A DNA stretch of 21,684 nt, from NCBI GenBank assembly GCA_009801015.1, contig VHZZ01000537.1, positions 145,005 to 166,688 of the forward strand. Direction: 5' to 3'. Below, one piece after another: positions 16,634-21,684 of this stretch; the stretch's first letter is position 1, and each line of letters starts with the position of its first letter. The notes beneath the pieces were generated by a model. That model was not told the origin of the DNA. It made no database searches and saw only the letters and a program-made list of their open reading frames with translations. Made by a program: the position numbers and the translations under genes. Origin of the DNA: Silene noctiflora (taxonomy: Eukaryota > Streptophyta > Magnoliopsida > Caryophyllales > Caryophyllaceae).

Positions 16634-19600
16634 CAAGAAAACAGTAACTGATATACTGGCCGTGATCTTTTACAAGTATGCATCAAACTACCAAGTATTG
16701 CTCTCATGAGTTAGAATGGAGTCAGAAATGTTGATTATTAAGAGACGATTCAATTTTTTTTCCTGGGTTCAAATGATTTATCAATTGTACCTCCAGGCGA
16801 AAAAACCAGTCATTCTGACAGCAACATTGTTCATCAGATAGATAAGGGTTTAGCTTTGACTGGCCTTCATCCATTTACCAAATTATCCAGAATGAAAGGC
16901 CTTGGTTGAAGTTCCTCAGTCATGGAAATTTACCTGGAAAAGAACACAACATCCAATCAGTTACGAAAATAATGTATATTGAAAACTTTCAAGACTTGGG
17001 ACGAAAGCGTGAATCCACGCGATTCCCTTTCATGTTCATTCTATAATAGATGAGTCATAAGAACAATAAACACTAACTCTGAGATCTCTTCCGCCAAATT
17101 AAAAGGCTAAGCCAAGTGCAGCATTTAGAATAGAACTGGCTATCTCCCTGATGGTGTGTGTCATCATGAAGTACTATAATTCTGGTACATTTTTCAAACA
17201 ACAGCTACATGCTTCAGATATTAGATTTCAATGGGAGTAAGACATGAAAAAATACAGAACCAATGGGAACGAGGAACGACTATGCGCTTTCCAGCAAATT
17301 AATACTTTCGGGTTATCTATTGAATGGTTAGCTGGCTCATTTGTCCCATTTCTAATGGAAGCAAAGACTCGCTATTCTTTGGGTGTGAAACACATCAAAA
17401 GAGCTCATAAACTGCCCCCTGTGTGCATCCTATACTTGTTTTACTTGTCCTCGATGAGGTCTTTAGGGCACTGGAATATTGTTGTCGTTTGCTGGCTCAT
17501 ACAATTTTGATTACTCTTGTGCGACAGTGTTGCATTGCATGAATAAACACATGCTGAATTTCAAAAGTAACCCATTCATCCATCCATTTACCACCACCAT
17601 TTCCCTTCTGTTCTCATTTGGCTTCAACTACATTACCCCAGAACAATCTTATTCAATCAAGGTATACTCCAGCAAGACAGCTGCACTGAGAACAAGAGAA
17701 GTTACACTATCCATGATACTGTACTTGGTTATCTCAATGTTAAAATACAACAAGTCATACATGGGAAGGATTGTGCCTTTTTTCGCAATTCTGAATCTTC
17801 TCAGTAAGTTGTTCATTTTCTCTGTGTCTTCCATTTTCAATTTGCTGTCCAACAATCCAAGGACATGTTTTCTGCTCCGATTTCTGAATTTCAACCAGAC
17901 TTACATGTGCTGCAACATATTGTAATAGTTACTGAGTTACGAGTACAATTCAGGTGTTCAATGGGCTTATATTAAACAATCTGAATAAAAGACCCATGGT
18001 TATACTTCACAGGAAATCCATATTATCAAACATAACGCGTAAGGGTGCCCTCGAATCCTCAGTAAAAACCAAAGTGTTCAGCATCTATAATCCTGATTCC
18101 TGAAAGACTTGGGAGCAGACTTACTCAGTTGTACCATACAAACTGATGGAATATGTAAAAAAAAAAACTGCTCATTGCTTTCCAGCGTCCCGGAGCTGGC
18201 TTTACGTGAAACTGTACACAGTATATAAGAAATAGCTAGCCACATGTGTGTCACTACTCCTTCCCCTTCACAATTCTAAACCATATCTTACCCACTGACT
18301 CTATCGTGAGATCCGTGACTTAGTACATGAATATCCTTCATAACACATTGCGCTCCCATCGCTTTGTCCTAATCATTTGTTTACCTTTCTTTAAAATTCC
18401 CTCGTAGAAAAAGTACTCAGTAAATTAACTGAGATGCATGGAGTATCATTCCTATTTCCTCACCATAATTAAGACAGAGTACTATAAATAATCGTATTCC
18501 TCTGCAACATACCATAGTAGGAGGACAATTTAATTAATCAAATATGCCACGACCGACAATGCTACAGTCCTACAGAGGGCTAGCATTTGGCATAAACCTG
18601 CTTATGGACCCATTAGACCCAAACCATTTATACAGACCACCACAAAGAAGTGAATATAATGGACAATGCATTTTTACATACACCCAAGTCCCAAACCGCT
18701 AAAGCGTCGTCCCAAACTTGCACATCTATACAACAACAATATTAACTCACTGGTTCCTGCAAATTGCAAGGTAAAACTAATGGAGGTCAAATGTACGTCT
18801 ATGGGCCATTAAATTCATATTATGCCTTGACTTGGGCCCAACCAAATCCCATATTTGTATGATTAGATTCACTCTTAAACACAAGAATGGAACCTTATTG
18901 TACCTTCTTTATACGACTCAGTTACTAAATTGACTTGCTGACCCTCAGCTAGTATAAATAAACCAAACCAAAAGTTTAAGCTAACGGTTGAGATTCAATC
19001 ACTAGTTTTTTTAGGGTAATGAATACTAATGCGACTTGTTGTGAGAGAGTGAATAATAACTACTCATATAATTAGCTTGTACTCCTTATTGAAGTAGTTC
19101 TTGTTAGAGTATAAACCGATTTTGTACTTCAACCATCAGTGTAACCTTTTGGTTGAAATGATTATCTTGAGAGTTCTTTAGCCAAAAATTATTTGTTTGA
19201 TTTAGTTCAACAACGTAGATTAAAATCGACTATGTCGCTATTATAAGACCAAAACTCAAACAAACATACATTCCACACCATGGTATGAACAGTGAATCTT
19301 ATTAGCTTGTCATTGGAGCATGAAAAGCTATAGGAACAATGATATATCCGATAGCATGCGCAATCCTGAATTAGTCGTTTCACAAATGGAAAAGGAAATA
19401 AAATGGAGCAAAGTAGTTTGAGTTGGGTAGCAATAGAGTCATAGAGATACAAGTGTTGTTCTGTAAATGATTGGCATGAAAACAATAGGTACTACATGAT
19501 TAATAAACCGGTCCACAATCCACAATAAACCAATACGTACCAACTTTTTGAATGTTTACATGAGTTTATTGATTGGTGATAAGGTTATGATCGTTACTTT

Positions 19601-19735
19601 ATTTTTACGTGCATGATTTATTGTGGAGTAAATCTCAAGTAAAGAATATATCAGATCTGATCCTTTCAGAATGCGTGCCCCGGTAATTGGCTATTAGATT
19701 AGTAGCTACTACTTGGTCCTCATCCACTTTTCCTA
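16634..19735. other. Intergenic, no gene recognised
   Basis: Mixed sequence with somewhat higher complexity than 8-10 kb. On the minus strand tgttcttttccag near 16940 resembles a splice acceptor, and 17600-17900 has an open, Lys-rich frame (EDTEKMNNLLRRF), but no family is recognisable and no coherent exon chain could be built. A minus-strand non-coding transcript or unknown gene is possible. Near 19102, tgttagagtataaacc with caaccatcagtgtaacc resembles a copia LTR start, too weak to annotate separately. Confidence 0.4.
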
Positions 19736-19832
19736 CTTCCGTTCTATTTATTTGTTTATCTTTCACTTTGTATATTTTCATAAAAGATACTTTAGTTAAA
19801 GGTAAATAAATGATTGAGAATAACAGAATAAT
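19736..19832. repeat. Possible short Stowaway-like MITE
   Basis: Left end cttccgttctatttatttg is roughly complementary to the right-hand gtaaataaatgattgagaat, with TA on each side. The arms have mismatches; family assignment rests on the resemblance to CTCCGTTC..TTATTTG termini. Confidence 0.45.
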
Positions 19833-19838
19833 TAGTAA

Positions 19839-20004
19839 TGTTGGAGATAATTACTAGGAAATCTATATTAGGGATACAATGTATTCCAATATATCCTATA
19901 TATTTAATAATAGAAATAAGATATGCACCTACCAAATTGTAAGAGAGTAAACTCGATCTTAGGATTTCAATCATCATCTTAAGGTTTTGGTTGAGCATCT
20001 AACA
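19839..20004 (+). mobile_element. Short copia-type LTR remnant (166 bp)
   Basis: Begins tgttggagataattac and ends gagcatctaaca, so it has TG...CA termini, and is followed immediately by a primer-binding site. The size and AT-rich text fit a small copia LTR. No matching second LTR exists in the window. Confidence 0.65.
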
Positions 20005-20016
20005 TGGTATCAGAGC
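20005..20016 (+). other. Primer-binding site for initiator tRNA-Met
   Basis: tggtatcagagc directly abuts the LTR end. It is the standard copia/TRIM minus-strand primer site, complementary to the 3' end of initiator Met-tRNA. Confidence 0.85.
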
Positions 20017-20129
20017 CCACGGTTATTATCCTAGGTATGATGAAATTAACTAGGCCTTATTAATTCGCAACCGTTATAAATTACACGCTTTGCTTTCAGT
20101 AGCTAGAAGAGAGGCTTAATTGCCCCCGC

Positions 20130-20139
20130 AAAGGGGGAG
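20130..20139 (+). other. Polypurine tract and start of a dissimilar LTR
   Basis: aaagggggag is followed at 20140 by tgttaagaattcc and then ctacatcgataaaagatgag, the style of a different small LTR. Only 113 bp separate it from the primer-binding site, giving a TRIM-like internal region. The sequence after the tract does not match the 19839-20004 LTR. A Stowaway-like terminus (tactccctctat) follows at 20209. Confidence 0.6.
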
Positions 20140-20220
20140 TGTTAAGAATTCCATATGAGTGCCCTACATCGATAAAAGATGAGAGAGTTTGCTACCTTAT
20201 AAGCGGATTACTCCCTCTAT

Positions 20221-21370
20221 AGTCAATTAATTTTAGAGTGGAATGGTCTTATGAAATTGACTCTCTCTCTACTTTATTTGTACTTTATTTGAATGTGACG
20301 ACGCAAACCCGTTTCCGTGTTTTAACAATTTCAAAGAAAAGATCGCTATATCAAATTTCAACTCTTTTTTTTTGTTAGGCAACAATCTCTAGGTCGCTTC
20401 CTCCCAATGTATAGGACCTTTTTAATCCTGGCTATTATTGATGTTATAATGTTGATACATATAAATATCCTTGGAAATGTACATGTAGGGTTGAAAATAA
20501 TGTAGGTAATAAGCAGGAATCCATGTGACATGATGCAACAAATCAAAGCACCCTAAGTTCAATGAACCAACCTTAATTTTGTCCATCCATACATATTATT
20601 ATTGTTGCTTTCTTCAAATTAAGTAGCACATGGGATTGACCTATCTAGTCACATAATAAATGGAAGTGTAGGAGATCGATCAAACCAAAGGCTCATATTA
20701 TCTGCTGATATGATAAGTCTCCCAACTTCCCACAACATGCACATATACATACTATAATTGTGTGTAATATAGTCTTATGAAATACAGTTGGTCTTTCTTG
20801 TACTGGATCACATATTATAACGGAAGAAATTTTGTCGTTTTATGATAAAAAGTAACTATTTACAAATACTTTTTTTTTTTATCAAATAACGGTTATATTT
20901 ATTATAAAATGGTCACATTTCTCCTTTACAATCTCGTGACATGTCAGAAATGACTTTGGGATCAAAATGCATGCAGCAATTAGTATTTTGTTGTTTGAAA
21001 CAACATGGTGGAGTATATATTATTATTGAGTCAACAATAGCAACTTCAGGTCCTCCTAGAAAGAACATGCATGAGAAATAAATAGATAAAAAGAGGCAGA
21101 GAAAGAGTAGGATGTATGCATAATGCATCATATTCACGAGACAATAATAATGAAAGTTAACATGGTATTTTTGTCTTCATGTACAAATGTGTCATATGGT
21201 TGGTTTCCTCAGCTCAGTAGTATCCCATGTCATCCATGTTTATTGTCTACGTACTAATGTCAATGTTTTCATTATTAGTAATAACACATGAAATTTGAAT
21301 ATCAATCCTTAAAAAAAATGTAAATCACCGATATCAATATCAAAGGAGTTGTAAAAACAATATAATTATA
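20221..21370. other. Intergenic, no gene recognised
   Basis: AT-rich sequence with T runs near 20362 and 20871 that might mark small retroposon ends, but no target duplications were found. Minus-strand ORFs at 20358-20546 and 20913-21137 have no recognisable motif. Confidence 0.45.
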
Positions 21371-21372
21371 TA

Positions 21373-21588
21373 CTCTTTATGTTCCGGTCAATTGTTGTTT
21401 TTTAGTTTGGTACAAAGACCATTGAAAGAGGAGGAGACCAATTATAAGATGACAAGTGGATCAAATTAAGTGTGAATGGTTAAATTGCTCATCAAATAAT
21501 GTAATCCTAAAATACTAAGGACAATAATTAAATGAGACATCACTCCAAAATGTTATAGGACAACAAATAACCAAGACTGTATGGAAGG
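21373..21588. mobile_element. Stowaway MITE, 216 bp
   Basis: TA on both sides (21371-21372 and 21589-21590). Left terminus ctctttatgttccggtcaat continues to tgttgtt; the right end complement reads ccttccatacagtcttggtt then atttgttgtcc. This is a diverged CTCCCTCCGTTCC..TTTGTTGTCC Stowaway terminus, with no coding capacity. 21591-21684 shows nothing recognisable. Confidence 0.75.
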
Positions 21589-21684
21589 TATTGTTGGAAA
21601 TATATAGGGTCACTATAGGGGCGAAGATATATTGAGAGAATATATGTTGTTGTGTCGTGGTATGGAGGCCACTGAATGAGAAAC

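Noticed and set aside
17479-17925. 148-aa + strand ORF and an overlapping minus-strand frame
   Set aside because: Neither shows a recognisable domain or supported splice structure; kept only as a note in the intergenic entry.

Overview
The window is nuclear DNA from a flowering plant. GT-AG introns, an AT-rich base composition, plant-type MITEs (Tourist, Stowaway), copia-type LTR debris and a LINE with a poly(A) end all point to a dicot. The repeat style fits Caryophyllales/Amaranthaceae, but that is an impression and was not tested. Two isolated N bases (8392, 8908) mark it as draft assembly.

Only one gene looks intact. It is a three-exon PPPDE/deSI-type cysteine isopeptidase gene on the + strand (13858-14864, 231 aa). 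Everything else supported here is repeats, gene fragments or unassigned intergenic DNA.

Layout: 1-1009 AT-rich DNA with a 13-bp inverted repeat and an intact 403-bp Tourist-type MITE. 1010-2249 is copy 1, block A, of a segmental duplication. 2250-6334 is a copy-1-only stretch. It holds a 2.6-kb LINE-type retroposon with perfect 17-bp target duplications and a broken TPR-protein sequence, followed by two GGTCCGG-rich DNA elements. 6335-7384 is the rest of copy 1: a short block B, a second Tourist MITE interrupted by a 419-bp foldback, and an orphan exon 1 of the isopeptidase gene. 7385-11902 is AT-rich DNA with small MITE-like inverted repeats and a weak receptor-ectodomain relict. 11903-14056 is copy 2 of the duplication and runs straight into the intact gene. 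14865-21684 is gene-poor and contains a 33-bp direct repeat, a short LTR/PBS/PPT structure that looks chimeric, and Stowaway elements.

The most informative feature is the pair of duplicated blocks. Each copy serves as the empty-site reference for insertions in the other, so several very small insertions (83, 90 and 18 bp), each with a target duplication, can be defined precisely. In copy 1 the deletion that fused a Tourist MITE to exon 1 removed the gene's promoter region, start codon and first codons, leaving a dead exon with its splice donor. I saw no operon-like, CRISPR-like or defence-system organisation.
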